This document shows, one piece after another, positions 9,757 to 18,401 of a stretch of 64,000 nucleotides of DNA. This DNA is from Neosynechococcus sphagnicola sy1 (lineage in GTDB: Bacteria > Cyanobacteriota > Cyanobacteriia > Neosynechococcales > Neosynechococcaceae): contig NZ_JJML01000033.1 in assembly GCF_000775285.1 (NCBI RefSeq), positions 1 through 64,000 of the forward strand, in the 5' to 3' direction. The position numbers and the translations under genes were made by a program. Below the pieces are notes generated by a model. The model ran no database searches. It was given only the letters and a program-made list of their open reading frames with translations, and was not told the DNA's origin. How positions within the stretch are numbered: position 1 is the first letter of the stretch; each line of letters begins with the position of its first letter.

Positions 9757-10617
9757 ATGACATCTAATTCATTGTTAACGACCCCTGAGAAACCCCAAGG
9801 TTCAGGTCTCCATTGGCTCACGGTGTGTTTTTTTGCCATCGTTCACGGGTTGGCTCTGCTGAGTCCCTGGTTTTTCTCCTGGTCTGCTCTGGGAGTCACC
9901 CTGTTGCTTCACTGGCTGTTTGGCAGTATTGGCGTTTGTTTGGGGTATCACCGTCTCCTGAGCCATCGGAGCTTTCAGGTACCCAAAGCCCTGGAATATG
10001 CGATCGCCCTGCTGGGTGCCCTATCCATCCAGGGTGGGCCAATCTTTTGGGTAGCTGGACATCGTTTACACCACGCCTACACTGAGGATGAAGATAAAGA
10101 TCCCTACTCAGCTCGACGCGGCTTTTGGTGGAGCCACATGCTGTGGATTTTCTATCCTCGCCCTGAATATTTTGATCCTGAACACTACCAGCGATTTGCC
10201 CCTGATCTGGCCCGAGATCCGTTTTACCGTTGGCTCGATCGCTACTTTTTGTGGCTCCAGCTCCCCTTGGGACTTTTACTCTATGCCATTGGCGGTTGGT
10301 CATTTGTGGTCTGCGGCGTCTTTCTCAGAGCGGTGCTCCTCTGGCATACCACCTGGCTGATTAATTCCGTCACCCATCTCTGGGGTGGCTATCGCACCTT
10401 TGCTACAGACGACACCACTCGCAACCTCTGGTGGGCAGCGATCCTGACCTACGGGGAAGGCTGGCACAACAACCACCATGCCTATCCCCAGGTCGCCAAA
10501 TGTGGCTGGCGTTGGTGGGAACTCGATACCACTTGGTGGGTGATTCAACTGCTCAAGACCTTGGGTTTAGCCACCAAGGTCAACCTGCCACCCGCGCAAG
10601 CTATCCTCAACACCTAA
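9757..10617 (+). CDS. desC: Acyl-lipid delta-9-type fatty acid desaturase
   Basis: A 286-residue membrane desaturase that introduces the first double bond into lipid-bound stearate/palmitate using ferredoxin and O2. The three histidine boxes are present: HRLLSH (from H65), HRLHH (from H102) and HNNHH (from H237), which bind the di-iron centre. Hydrophobic segments flank them. The C-terminal block GEGWHNNHHAYP is typical of the acyl-CoA/acyl-lipid delta-9 group. Last gene of the ho-hemN-chlE-desC operon, 88 bases after chlE and followed by a terminator at 10638. Linkage of a desaturase to low-oxygen tetrapyrrole genes suggests an isoform used when O2 is scarce; that is inference. Confidence 0.93.
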   Translation: MTSNSLLTTPEKPQGSGLHWLTVCFFAIVHGLALLSPWFFSWSALGVTLLLHWLFGSIGVCLGYHRLLSHRSFQVPKALEYAIALLGALSIQGGPIFWVAGHRLHHAYTEDEDKDPYSARRGFWWSHMLWIFYPRPEYFDPEHYQRFAPDLARDPFYRWLDRYFLWLQLPLGLLLYAIGGWSFVVCGVFLRAVLLWHTTWLINSVTHLWGGYRTFATDDTTRNLWWAAILTYGEGWHNNHHAYPQVAKCGWRWWELDTTWWVIQLLKTLGLATKVNLPPAQAILNT

Positions 10618-10637
10618 CACCTCACAACACTTTAGGG

Positions 10638-10669
10638 AGCCAGGGCATACAGTCGTGTCCTGGCTTTTT
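10638..10669 (+). terminator. Terminator of the ho-hemN-chlE-desC operon
   Basis: Arms agccagg (10638-10644) and cctggct (10659-10665) form a 7-base-pair stem followed by five T residues (10665-10669). It starts 20 bases after the desC stop. Confidence 0.75.
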
Positions 10670-10764
10670 CTCACCCAAAAACCTCCATTTGCTTCAACAG
10701 AGCATTCAGAGACTGCTTAGCGAGGATTATTTTCAATTAGAGGCCAGTTCAAGCGACGTCTTGG

Positions 10765-11859
10765 TTAGTGACTGAGGCAGTCTAGCGGAAGGGAGGGGCG
10801 TACATCAAACCACCTCGTGTCCATAGATTGTTCAGCCCCCCGGGGGAGGTTTAAGGGAGTTCCCGCACCCAGCGATCGCTCGTAGATCTCCCCGTAGTTG
10901 CCCACCTGTTTAACAATTCGGGTGGCAAAATCATTAGGCAGTCCTAAGCCTTGGCCCAGATCCCCTTCTAAACCTAAGAAGCGACGGACAACAGGGTCTT
11001 TGCTCTGGGCAAATTGATCAACATTTTTAGACGTGATGCCGAGTTCTTCGGCTTCAATCAGCGTGTAGATCACCCACTGCACCACCGCTGCCCACTTGTC
11101 ATTGCCTGCTGCCACTGCCGGGGCTAAGGGTTCCTTCGACAGCACCACATTGAGAATTACATGGTTCTTGGGGTCAGGAAATTTACTGCGGCGAGAAATC
11201 AATTGGGAGCGATCGGAGGTGACGGCTTCGCAGCGGCCTTCCAGGTAAGAGGTATAGGCTGTATTCACATCCTCAAAAACCACGGGTTGGAAAGGGATGC
11301 CCCGTTGCCGCATTTGGTCCGTAATATTCTGTTCGTTGGTGGTTCCAGTTTGGGTGCAGATGGAGCGATTTTTTAGATCGGCAAGGGACTTAATGCCACT
11401 GTTCTGGCGAACCATGATCCCCTGGCCATCATAGAAGACAACAGGTGCAAAGCTCAGACCAACGGTGGTTGCCCGACTTAATGTCCAGGTGGTGTTGCGG
11501 CTGAGAACATCAACTTCTCCGGTTTGTACCGCCGTAAATCGTTCTTTAGCGTTGAGGTTGCGGAATTCAACAGCGTTGGCATCATTAAACAGGGCAGCGG
11601 CGATCGCCCGACAGACATCTACATCTAACCCAGCGTAACTGCCGTCCTGGCCGACAAAACTGAACCCAGGGAGTTCTCCACTGACCCCACAGATTAACTG
11701 ACCTCGGTTGAGCACCGTGTTGAGATAGGTCGGGGATGCAGTTGCAGAGGGTGTTTCCGGAGAACCACTCGAGGTGTTGGGAGCTGGTTCACAGCCAACC
11801 AGGGAGAAGATTGTCAGAGTGACGCTGAACAAAGATAACAGGGAAGCCCACGGACGCAT
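10765..11859 (-). CDS. Amino-acid ABC transporter substrate-binding lipoprotein
   Basis: A 364-residue solute-binding protein of the AapJ/NatF/BztA type, which delivers general L-amino acids to an ABC permease. The N-terminal signal ends in a lipobox (FSLVGC), so it is probably a lipoprotein, followed by a Ser/Thr/Pro-rich linker. Core motifs are RGQLICGVSGELPGFSF, GLDVDVCRAIAAALF and RNTTWTLSRAT. The first in-frame start (TTG, 11865) is rejected for the ATG two codons later. No permease or ATPase genes are adjacent, so the rest of the transporter must be encoded elsewhere. It is convergent with desC. Confidence 0.92.
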   Translation of the reverse strand: MRPWASLLSLFSVTLTIFSLVGCEPAPNTSSGSPETPSATASPTYLNTVLNRGQLICGVSGELPGFSFVGQDGSYAGLDVDVCRAIAAALFNDANAVEFRNLNAKERFTAVQTGEVDVLSRNTTWTLSRATTVGLSFAPVVFYDGQGIMVRQNSGIKSLADLKNRSICTQTGTTNEQNITDQMRQRGIPFQPVVFEDVNTAYTSYLEGRCEAVTSDRSQLISRRSKFPDPKNHVILNVVLSKEPLAPAVAAGNDKWAAVVQWVIYTLIEAEELGITSKNVDQFAQSKDPVVRRFLGLEGDLGQGLGLPNDFATRIVKQVGNYGEIYERSLGAGTPLNLPRGAEQSMDTRWFDVRPSLPLDCLSH

Positions 11860-11900
11860 AGTCAATCACTGACAACTTTTTGGACTTAATATATATGGGC

Positions 11901-12125
11901 TTACTGCCAGAATGCTTGGCGTTCCATCGCTAACTCGCGAATCAGGATCAAGCGAGAGTCGATGTAAGCACTGAGCACATGGGCCTCATCAGGATTGAGG
12001 GACGTTTGCATCTTTAACTGCTTCAGCAACCATTGCACCAGACTGGCATCGTCTAACTTTAGCAGAATGCTGCTTTGGGTGGTTTCGATCAACGACCAGA
12101 ATCGTCGCAGGAGAGAGGGAGTCAT
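11901..12125 (-). CDS. Conserved small cyanobacterial protein, function unknown
   Basis: A 74-residue soluble protein beginning MTPSLLRRFWSLIETTQ and rich in Leu, apparently all-helical (ILLKLDDASLVQWLLKQLK, then DEAHVLSAYIDSRLILIRELA). The start at 12125 has a GGAGG ribosome-binding site four bases upstream and is preferred over an ATG at 12182. It resembles short helical proteins seen across cyanobacteria, but I do not know a function. It lies upstream of the amino-acid binding protein on the same strand, about 40 bases away, so the two may be co-transcribed. Confidence 0.65.
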   Translation of the reverse strand: MTPSLLRRFWSLIETTQSSILLKLDDASLVQWLLKQLKMQTSLNPDEAHVLSAYIDSRLILIRELAMERQAFWQ

Positions 12126-12390
12126 ACGACCTCCACAGAATTTAAGATTTTCTTCGCTTTTACACCATACCTGAGTAATCAAATAACAGATCTGGGATCA
12201 CATAAGATGATACAAGAGTTACAAATCTGTTAATGAACCGATCTATAACTTGAACTTGTCGGCATAGAGATAATCCTCAAAGTGTTTGCGGCAAAAGGTT
12301 TCGGTAGTTTTATTAGTTTACCTACCTTCATGACTGGACGTTAAGCTAGAACAGTCATCCTGCCGCATATATTGTGTCACGGTTGCTGTC

Positions 12391-14112
12391 ATGTCTGCGA
12401 TCGCCCCGCGTCAACAGCTTGTCCTGTCCCAGCTCTTCAGACAGCTAGCCCATGGGCTGCCTGTCCATGCCTGGGGGTTGGGTCTGTTACCAGTGGTTGG
12501 CATCGGGACTCCGGCTCTAAGTGCCGAGTACGTTAATGTATCCTACGGGGCGTTAGAGCGTTCGATTCCGGTGGCTTCCCTGGAAATCTATGCTCAAACA
12601 GGCATTGTTGATCAGGATCTGGCGGGCTATATTCGATTCCTGAGCCCAGAACAGCGGCCCAAGTTACGCCAGATTTTGCTAGCACGGGCTGACTTGAGCC
12701 ATGTCGCCGTTTCTAAGTTTCTTGACACCCCCCAGGGTGAAATTTTACTCAAGCGGCTGGGAGCCGTAATTCGCACCGATGCCACCCAAACCGGATTTTA
12801 TGCCCTCCGGGGGGCGTTGGTCTTAGCGGCTGCCCGTCCTCCAGGGCTTACCTTGCTGAACGTGCTGCGTCAGTTTCCAACCCACAGTCTGCGGATTGAT
12901 TTAGGTCGAAGCCTGCAAATTGCCGGAGATGTTGAAAAGCTTGTGAGCCAGACCAACCAGGTGACGACAGCGCTGACTCAAATTACCCAGGTGGTCACCC
13001 AAGATCAGGATGTGACAAGTTTGGCAGACCTGCGGGAATCTGGAACCTTTGGCTGGCGGCTGAAATCCCTAATGGTCACCGATGGCAGCCGCCACCGGAG
13101 CTTCCCCGTGGATCTCTATCTGCCACAACTCCGTTCAACACCAGGATCCTCGAAGTTGCTAGCGGCTCCCGTGATTGTGATCTCCCATGGTTTGGGGTCT
13201 GACCGTACTACCTTTGCCTATCTGGCTCGACATTTGGCCTCCTATGGATTTGCTGTGGTTGTACCTGAACATCCGGGGAGTAATGCCGAGCAGATGCAGG
13301 CATTAATGACTGGGAAGGCCAATCAAGCGGTCAAACCCTCGGAGTTTATTGACCGACCGCTGGATATTAAGTTTTTACTCGATGAACTCCAGCGACTGTC
13401 TCAGACAGAACCGTGGTTGCAGGGACGACTCAACCTTAAACAGGTTGGTATCATGGGTCATTCCCTGGGGGGATATACCGCCCTGGTACTGGTCGGGGCT
13501 CCCATTGATTGGCGGCAACTGCAAAATGCCTGTCAAAGGGAGGCCGATACCCTCAACCTCTCCCTGCTGCTCCAGTGCCGAGCCTTGCAGCTGTCCCAGC
13601 CCCTCAATGGTTTGCAGGACAGCCGTGTCAAAGCAGCGATCGCGCTTAACCCTATCTCCAGCGGTATTTTAGGCCCTGACAGCCTCCGTCAAATTCAAGT
13701 ACCCGTGATGCTGGTAGCGGGGAGTGCGGACACCATTGCCCCTGCCCTCTTAGAGCAAATTCAGCCGTTTACGTGGCTCACCAGCCTGGATCGCTATCTC
13801 GTCTTGATTAGTGGCGGCACTCACTTCTCAACCACTGGGGAAGCAGTTCCCGGTAGTAAACCCCTGCCGATTCCCTCCCAGGTGATTGGCTTCAATCCCT
13901 CCGCCAGTCGCCGCTACATCCGGGCATTCAGTGTGGCATTTTTTGAAACCTACGTTGCCAACCGTTCCCAGTATCGATCCTATCTCAGTGTTGATTACGC
14001 CAGAGCGATCAGCACTCCCCCTCTAGATCTGAGTTTGATTCACTCCCTGAGTGCAGATCAACTGACACAATTGATCAAGACCTCCCTGATGCCATCCCAG
14101 AAGTCCCATTAG
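12391..14112 (+). CDS. DUF1400 and alpha/beta hydrolase protein
   Basis: A 573-residue protein in two parts. Residues about 45-190 match the cyanobacterial DUF1400 domain (YVNVSYGALERSIPVASLE, GYIRFLSPEQ). Residues about 215-540 are an alpha/beta hydrolase of the dienelactone hydrolase/PAF-acetylhydrolase type, with the oxyanion strand VIVISHGLGSDRTTF, nucleophile elbow GHSLGGY, and a late Asp/His region (VAGSADTIAP, ISGGTHFS). A hydrophobic segment near residue 30 ending ALSAEY looks like a signal peptide, so periplasmic action is likely. Substrate unknown; an ester or lipid is inferred. It stands alone with its own upstream region. Confidence 0.88.
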   Translation: MSAIAPRQQLVLSQLFRQLAHGLPVHAWGLGLLPVVGIGTPALSAEYVNVSYGALERSIPVASLEIYAQTGIVDQDLAGYIRFLSPEQRPKLRQILLARADLSHVAVSKFLDTPQGEILLKRLGAVIRTDATQTGFYALRGALVLAAARPPGLTLLNVLRQFPTHSLRIDLGRSLQIAGDVEKLVSQTNQVTTALTQITQVVTQDQDVTSLADLRESGTFGWRLKSLMVTDGSRHRSFPVDLYLPQLRSTPGSSKLLAAPVIVISHGLGSDRTTFAYLARHLASYGFAVVVPEHPGSNAEQMQALMTGKANQAVKPSEFIDRPLDIKFLLDELQRLSQTEPWLQGRLNLKQVGIMGHSLGGYTALVLVGAPIDWRQLQNACQREADTLNLSLLLQCRALQLSQPLNGLQDSRVKAAIALNPISSGILGPDSLRQIQVPVMLVAGSADTIAPALLEQIQPFTWLTSLDRYLVLISGGTHFSTTGEAVPGSKPLPIPSQVIGFNPSASRRYIRAFSVAFFETYVANRSQYRSYLSVDYARAISTPPLDLSLIHSLSADQLTQLIKTSLMPSQKSH

Positions 14113-14243
14113 ACATTGAGGGGTCTCAGCAATCCGCTATAATCGAGAACTGAATTTTAACGCCGATCTCCCTCAGTGCTGTGCCATCGACCCCTTTCCT
14201 TGGTCAAGCCGTTGATTATGTAACGTCTTTGTAGCGACCCACT

Positions 14244-15480
14244 ATGGCAACTATCAACGATAACTACCTGAAGCTCAAAGCAGGCTATCTGTTTCCCGAA
14301 ATTGCCCGCCGGGTCACTGCCTTTGCCGCCGCCAATCCCGATGCCCAGATGATTCGTCTGGGGATTGGCGATGTCACCGAACCTCTCCCTGAAGCCTGTC
14401 GAACCGCCATGATCCAGGCAGTGGCAGACATGGGCGATCGCAATACCTTCAAGGGCTATGGCCCAGAGCAGGGCTACGCCTGGTTGCGGGAAAAAATTGC
14501 CCAGCACGACTTTCAATTGCGGGGGTGCGAGGTCGATGCATCAGAAATCTTTATTTCTGACGGCTCAAAGTGTGACTGCGGCAATATCCTGGACATTTTT
14601 GGCGACAACAATACCATTGCTGTCACCGATCCGGTCTATCCCGTGTATGTTGATACCAACGTCATGGCAGGCCATACGGGGGATGCCAACGAAAAAGGGG
14701 AATATGGTGGCTTAGTTTATCTGCCGATTGTTGCCGAGAATGATTTCACCGCTGAGATTCCTGCCCAAAAGGTCGATCTGATTTATCTCTGCTTTCCTAA
14801 CAATCCCACAGGTGCTGTTGCCACCCGTGACCATCTCCAAGCTTGGGTCAACTATGCTCGCGCCCACGGCTCGATCATTTTCTTTGATGCCGCCTACGAA
14901 GCTTTCATTACCGATCCGGCCATTCCCCACTCAATCTACGAAATCGACAGTGCTAGAGAGTGCGCGATCGAGTTTCGTTCCTTCTCGAAAAACGCTGGCT
15001 TTACAGGCACCCGTTGTGCCTTCACAGTTGTCCCAAAAACCCTGACTGCCCAAGCTGCGGATGGTTCTGCGGTTGAACTCTGGAAACTCTGGAATCGTCG
15101 TCAGTCCACCAAGTTCAATGGGGTATCCTACATTGTGCAACGAGGGGCGGAAGCGGTCTATTCCTCTTCAGGGCAGACTCAAATTCAGGCCCTTGTTCGT
15201 TTCTATATGGACAATGCCCGGATGATCCGTGAGCAACTCACTGCTGCTGGGCTTGTGGTTTACGGGGGAGTGAATGCCCCCTATGTCTGGGTCAAAACCC
15301 CCCGATGGACTCTCTAGCTGGGACTTCTTTGACCAGCTCTTGCACACCTGCCACGTTGTCGGTACTCCTGGTTCGGGCTTTGGGGCTGCTGGAGAAGGCT
15401 ATTTTCGGATTTCAGCATTTAATTCCCGAGAGCATGTAGAAGCGGCAATGGCACGAATTATTGACAAAGTCAAGAGATAA
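14244..15480 (+). CDS. dapL: LL-diaminopimelate aminotransferase (one frameshift)
   Basis: A PLP enzyme converting tetrahydrodipicolinate and glutamate to LL-diaminopimelate in one step, the lysine/peptidoglycan route of cyanobacteria and plants. Motifs: [38 protein letters not shown], and [12 protein letters not shown] with the PLP lysine. The frame stops at 15317 because of a C6 run (15298-15303); with C5 it continues [17 protein letters not shown] to the normal end at 15480, giving 411 residues, the family length. An essential single-copy gene with a homopolymer break points to a sequence error. Confidence 0.95.
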
Positions 15481-15486
15481 AGCTGC

Positions 15487-15503
15487 GGTGGGCAATCCCC
15501 ACC
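15487..15503 (+). terminator. Possible weak terminator hairpin after dapL
   Basis: Arms ggtggg and cccacc with a 5-base loop, starting 6 bases after the dapL stop. No T-run follows, so termination is uncertain. Confidence 0.35.
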
Positions 15504-15528
15504 TCCCTGGAAAGCAACATCCTATCCA

Positions 15529-15936
15529 TCACCCCACCCTCACGGCTGAAGCCGTTGCGAGTTGTAGCATCTCACCAATAATCAAGGCTGCTAACTGATC
15601 ATCAATCGCCCGCCACTGAGGGTCGGTTGCCTTGCCGTCCTGCCACTGAAATACAACCTGACTGAACTCAATACAGTCTTGTCTGCTGCCATCGTTGGGG
15701 TCGTGCTCAATCCATGTGAGGCGATCGGGATTCAGCTGAAAGTCTTGCACAATCCGAGTTGCCAGTTGTTCTAATTTATAGGGAATAAACCACCCAGTTT
15801 CACAACCCCTATCAGACACCATAACAATCTTATGTCCAGGATGTTGTTGGAAAATACGTAAATGGCAATGGAGTTGCCAAACATAACCATCTTGTCCGGG
15901 AACATTACATTGATAGAGTTGATCCACAATTCTCAT
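15529..15936 (-). CDS. Conserved hypothetical protein
   Basis: About 135 residues, soluble, starting MRIVDQLYQCNVPG. Recognisable elements are WQLHCHLRIFQQHPGHK, VSDRGCETGWFIPY and LTWIEHDP. I associate this layout with an uncharacterised cyanobacterial family; no catalytic motif is clear. Three in-frame ATGs lie upstream (to 15963) and none has a good ribosome-binding site, so the start is uncertain. It follows the zinc-ribbon gene by 32-60 bases on the same strand and would be transcribed from the same promoter at 16271. Confidence 0.6.
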   Translation of the reverse strand: MRIVDQLYQCNVPGQDGYVWQLHCHLRIFQQHPGHKIVMVSDRGCETGWFIPYKLEQLATRIVQDFQLNPDRLTWIEHDPNDGSRQDCIEFSQVVFQWQDGKATDPQWRAIDDQLAALIIGEMLQLATASAVRVG

Positions 15937-15995
15937 GGTTAGCATCATTGAAACAACAGGCATCTAAACCTATGGGTCAGCGAGTCAATCGGGCA

Positions 15996-16190
15996 TTAAT
16001 AATGATGAGCAATCACTAGGGCATGGTTTCGAGTGAGAAGATTGAGTTCTGATTCCAGGGAGACTGGAGTCCAGCAAGATTTTTCATTGAAGAGAGGCAT
16101 TTCCTGCCAGCAGCTCCGGCAAAACCAATAGGTCTCGTGGTGGCGGGTATGGCGAAGCATGGGGTTGGAGCAACAAGGGCAAGCGTTCAT
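15996..16190 (-). CDS. Small zinc-ribbon protein
   Basis: A 64-residue protein with two Cys pairs, CPCC (residues 4-7) and CRSC (about 24-27), separated by a His-rich strand (LRHTRHHETYWF), the pattern of a treble-clef or zinc-ribbon fold. A ribosome-binding site (aaagga) lies 7 bases upstream of the ATG. The promoter at 16271-16312 carries the direct-repeat element shared with two other genes in this island, which suggests co-regulation with the signalling genes. Function unknown. Confidence 0.7.
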   Translation of the reverse strand: MNACPCCSNPMLRHTRHHETYWFCRSCWQEMPLFNEKSCWTPVSLESELNLLTRNHALVIAHHY

Positions 16191-16270
16191 GGTAAATTCC
16201 TTTCATAAAGCAGCGGGGTAAAATCATCATTCACACGAAGGGGTTTAATGAAGTTCTGCAGTTTTCAATA

Positions 16271-16312
16271 ATTGGAGCTTATTAGGAGATTCTGGAGAAA
16301 GCTTGGAGAATT
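16271..16312 (-). promoter_or_regulatory. Promoter with TTTCTCCA direct-repeat element (copy 1)
   Basis: On the minus strand, ATTCTCCA and TTTCTCCA are separated by 3 bases (11-base period, 16293-16312). Sixteen bases downstream is a -10-like TCCAAT (16271-16276). The same geometry is found at 17243-17284 and 17908-17949. It lies about 80-120 bases upstream of the zinc-ribbon gene. Confidence 0.55.
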
Positions 16313-16320
16313 GGGGAGCT

Positions 16321-16623
16321 TTAATTACGTTTCCCAACAAAAACATCATTGTATTTATCAACATTAGTAACAAAACTAGGCACTGGTTTCCAAAGAGGTG
16401 ATGATTCACCGAGAGCCATGTCTAACAGGGCGTTGAGCTGATTTATCCCGAATTTCTTGAAAACCTCATCTGGAGAAACTTTCTGACATCTATCACCCTT
16501 TATCAGTCCAGCGCCCAAAACCGCTGGGGATGAAAAACCGGAGTCTTTGACCCCTAAACTATTATCTTCAATCAATGTTTGAAATCGGGTATCAATTGGT
16601 GTTTGAAAATGCTTAAATTCCAT
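16321..16623 (-). CDS. Hypothetical protein
   Basis: A 100-residue soluble protein, MEFKHFQTPIDTRFQ at the start and DKYNDVFVGKRN at the end, with no membrane segment, signal or recognised motif. No strong ribosome-binding site is visible before the ATG at 16623. Its codon use and AT content resemble the neighbouring signalling genes. Coding status is supported only by length and position between two genes of the same strand. Confidence 0.45.
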   Translation of the reverse strand: MEFKHFQTPIDTRFQTLIEDNSLGVKDSGFSSPAVLGAGLIKGDRCQKVSPDEVFKKFGINQLNALLDMALGESSPLWKPVPSFVTNVDKYNDVFVGKRN

Positions 16624-16761
16624 GAATTAAATTGCAGATGAGAAATTGTTATAGTGACCCCTTGTGACATGAAGTACACCTGATTGAGACAGGAAAAGGG
16701 TTTCAGCTTGTTAGTTGTGCCACACTTTTTTAACTAAATGAAGTTTTACAACGGATCTCGC

Positions 16762-17136
16762 TTACCATGCCATTGCTTGAGCAATTTGCTTGACGAGCAC
16801 TATTGGCAGAAAGGGCTTCGAGATCGTCAGTACCACCCCCAGTTTTGGTAACAGTTGGGGGTTGGGCAGGTAGCTGTTCGCTGTTAAAAGTACTACCGGA
16901 ATGGGTTGAGTTTCAGGATTGGAGCGCAGCTGTTGCAGAAAGGCAAATCCATCCATCTCAGGCATCATGACATCAAGTACGATCGCATCTGGTTTTTCAG
17001 TACTGGCCTGTTGCAATGCCTCCTGTCCTGAGGTTGCTGTTAAAACTTCCCAGCCTCCCAGACGCTGCAAGCAGGCTGCCACCACTTCTCGGATCGCCTC
17101 TTCATCATCGACGACTAAAATTCGTTTGGATGTCAC
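16762..17136 (-). CDS. Single-domain response regulator (CheY-like)
   Basis: About 125 residues forming one receiver domain: ILVVDDEEAIREVV (acidic pocket), IVLDVMMPEMDGF (phospho-acceptor Asp), VVLLTANSY (conserved Thr) and ISKPF (conserved Lys). There is no output domain. The paralogue at 17996 starts at the equivalent point with ATG, so I favour the GTG at 17136 over an ATG at 17187. An element like the one at 16271 lies upstream (17243-17284). In an RcaE/RcaF/RcaC-type relay such a protein passes phosphate from kinase to an Hpt domain; here that is inferred from its neighbours. Confidence 0.85.
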   Translation of the reverse strand: MTSKRILVVDDEEAIREVVAACLQRLGGWEVLTATSGQEALQQASTEKPDAIVLDVMMPEMDGFAFLQQLRSNPETQPIPVVLLTANSYLPNPQLLPKLGVVLTISKPFLPIVLVKQIAQAMAW

Positions 17137-17242
17137 ACCAAACGCCCCCACCGTCTGGTTCTGGCCAGCCTGATGTGTACAAAGCATCTTCGGATCACTT
17201 GTACTAACATACCTAAGGATTTAAATTCTAAACGTAGCAGCG

Positions 17243-17284
17243 GTTCTAACTTAGACGAAGAACATGGAGAAAGTTTGGAGAAAC
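17243..17284 (-). promoter_or_regulatory. Promoter with TTTCTCCA direct-repeat element (copy 2)
   Basis: Minus-strand TTTCTCCA twice with a 3-base spacer (17265-17284), then 16 bases, then the -10-like TAGAAC (17243-17248). The 20-base element is identical to copy 3 at 17930-17949. It lies upstream of the response regulator at 16762. Confidence 0.6.
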
Positions 17285-17410
17285 CCCCAATTTTCTTAAG
17301 AAAAGATAAAATTACTTTCGCTTGTTTACACCTCTTTTCTCCTAGCAGCTGACTGATTCCCAGCCAAACCCTATCCAGATCGGAAGAAAAATCAGGTGAG
17401 ATCCCAAGGA

Positions 17411-17767
17411 TTACCCAAAAACAGGTTTGAGTGAACGGTCTGCATTTTGCTTACGGGGAAGCTGATCACCCAGCCGACTCGCATTTTCTCGGAGGATATG
17501 GAGAATACTGCCTCGAACCAGGACTTCCAGGCGTAATCGCTCTGCTATCGGAGAATTGTGGGGATTTTTAGGTTTGCTTTGGGAAGCTGAGTCCCCTTCA
17601 ACCCCGTAAAGATGAGGGAGTTGACTGAGAATATGAGCAATCAGCTTTTGCTGAAATTCATGAATCGCAAAAACGAAATGATAAGGGTACTCAGGATAAT
17701 CATCCAAGACATCCTCAATGGCTTGAACGACTCGTGGCAATGTCAAGTTAGTAGATTCGTGCACCAT
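17411..17767 (-). CDS. Possible ComFB-like domain protein
   Basis: About 118 residues, with VVQAIEDVLDDYPEYPYHF, then a helix FQQKLIAHILSQLPHLYGV that resembles the end of ComFB-type domains (LxxLPPLY), then a linker and a C-terminal helix LRLEVLVRGSILHILREN. Cyanobacterial ComFB-domain proteins have been linked to cyclic-di-GMP and motility/competence signalling. The match here is by pattern only. The ATG at 17767 follows ggggac; other ATGs at 17806 and 17827 are possible. The promoter copy 3 lies upstream. Confidence 0.5.
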   Translation of the reverse strand: MVHESTNLTLPRVVQAIEDVLDDYPEYPYHFVFAIHEFQQKLIAHILSQLPHLYGVEGDSASQSKPKNPHNSPIAERLRLEVLVRGSILHILRENASRLGDQLPRKQNADRSLKPVFG

Positions 17768-17907
17768 TTTTGTCCCCAATTCAAGATCGTTAATGATGAA
17801 CAGCATTGACGCATTGGCTTGACCCATACCTGATGTGATGCGCCGCAAAGGGGATGTTGGCAGGATACTGCCGTCTATCCCTAGGTTGAGCCTTGAATCA
17901 GTTGTAA

Positions 17908-17949
17908 ATTAAAGGTAGACTAAAAAAGATGGAGAAAGTTTGGAGAAAC
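17908..17949 (-). promoter_or_regulatory. Promoter with TTTCTCCA direct-repeat element (copy 3)
   Basis: Minus-strand TTTCTCCA twice with a 3-base spacer (17930-17949), then 16 bases, then the -10-like TTTAAT (17908-17913). It lies upstream of the ComFB-like gene and just downstream of the response regulator at 17996. Confidence 0.6.
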
Positions 17950-17995
17950 TTCTCGCTCAGATCAAGAAATGTAAACATATTTATACTTTTATTAA

Positions 17996-18373
17996 TCAAT
18001 GCCAGCCCAACAAGCGACTAATTTCCTGGGAGATCTGAACTGGATCAAAGGGTTTAACAATGAGTCCCGCAACACCGAGCCGTTGATATTGCAATTGCTC
18101 GGTGGGTTGAACTTTGGCCGTGAGGAAGATGACAGGAATAGAGGCTGTCTCGGGGTTGATTTGAAGCTGTTCCAGGGTTTCTAGCCCGTCCATTCCTGGC
18201 ATGGAGACATCTAGCAAAATGGCATCGGGGAGTGCAACCGCCGCTTGTTGGATGGCTTCTATGCCAGAGGCAGCTACCATGGCTTCCCATTTGGCCAGTT
18301 TGATCAAGCAGGTTTGCACGACCTCTCGGATACGTTCTTCGTCATCGACGATCAAAATTCGTTTCGTGGTCAT
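17996..18373 (-). CDS. Single-domain response regulator
   Basis: A 125-residue CheY-like receiver: ILIVDDEERIREVV, ILLDVSMPGMDG (phospho-Asp), IFLTAKV and IVKPFDP. The ATG at 18373 (MTTKRIL) has aagga upstream and avoids an N-terminal extension that would overlap the kinase gene. It starts 28 bases after the hybrid kinase stop, so kinase and regulator are in one operon. It has no output domain and is a likely phosphate shuttle or allosteric output of that kinase. It is a close paralogue of the regulator at 16762. Confidence 0.9.
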   Translation of the reverse strand: MTTKRILIVDDEERIREVVQTCLIKLAKWEAMVAASGIEAIQQAAVALPDAILLDVSMPGMDGLETLEQLQINPETASIPVIFLTAKVQPTEQLQYQRLGVAGLIVKPFDPVQISQEISRLLGWH

Positions 18374-18401
18374 TGCCCCAGTTCCTTCCCCTGATTTAAA
18401 T

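Noticed and set aside
14244-15480. dapL as a true pseudogene
   Set aside because: The only lesion is one base in a C6 run and the restored product has the exact family length; the same error type recurs through the window.
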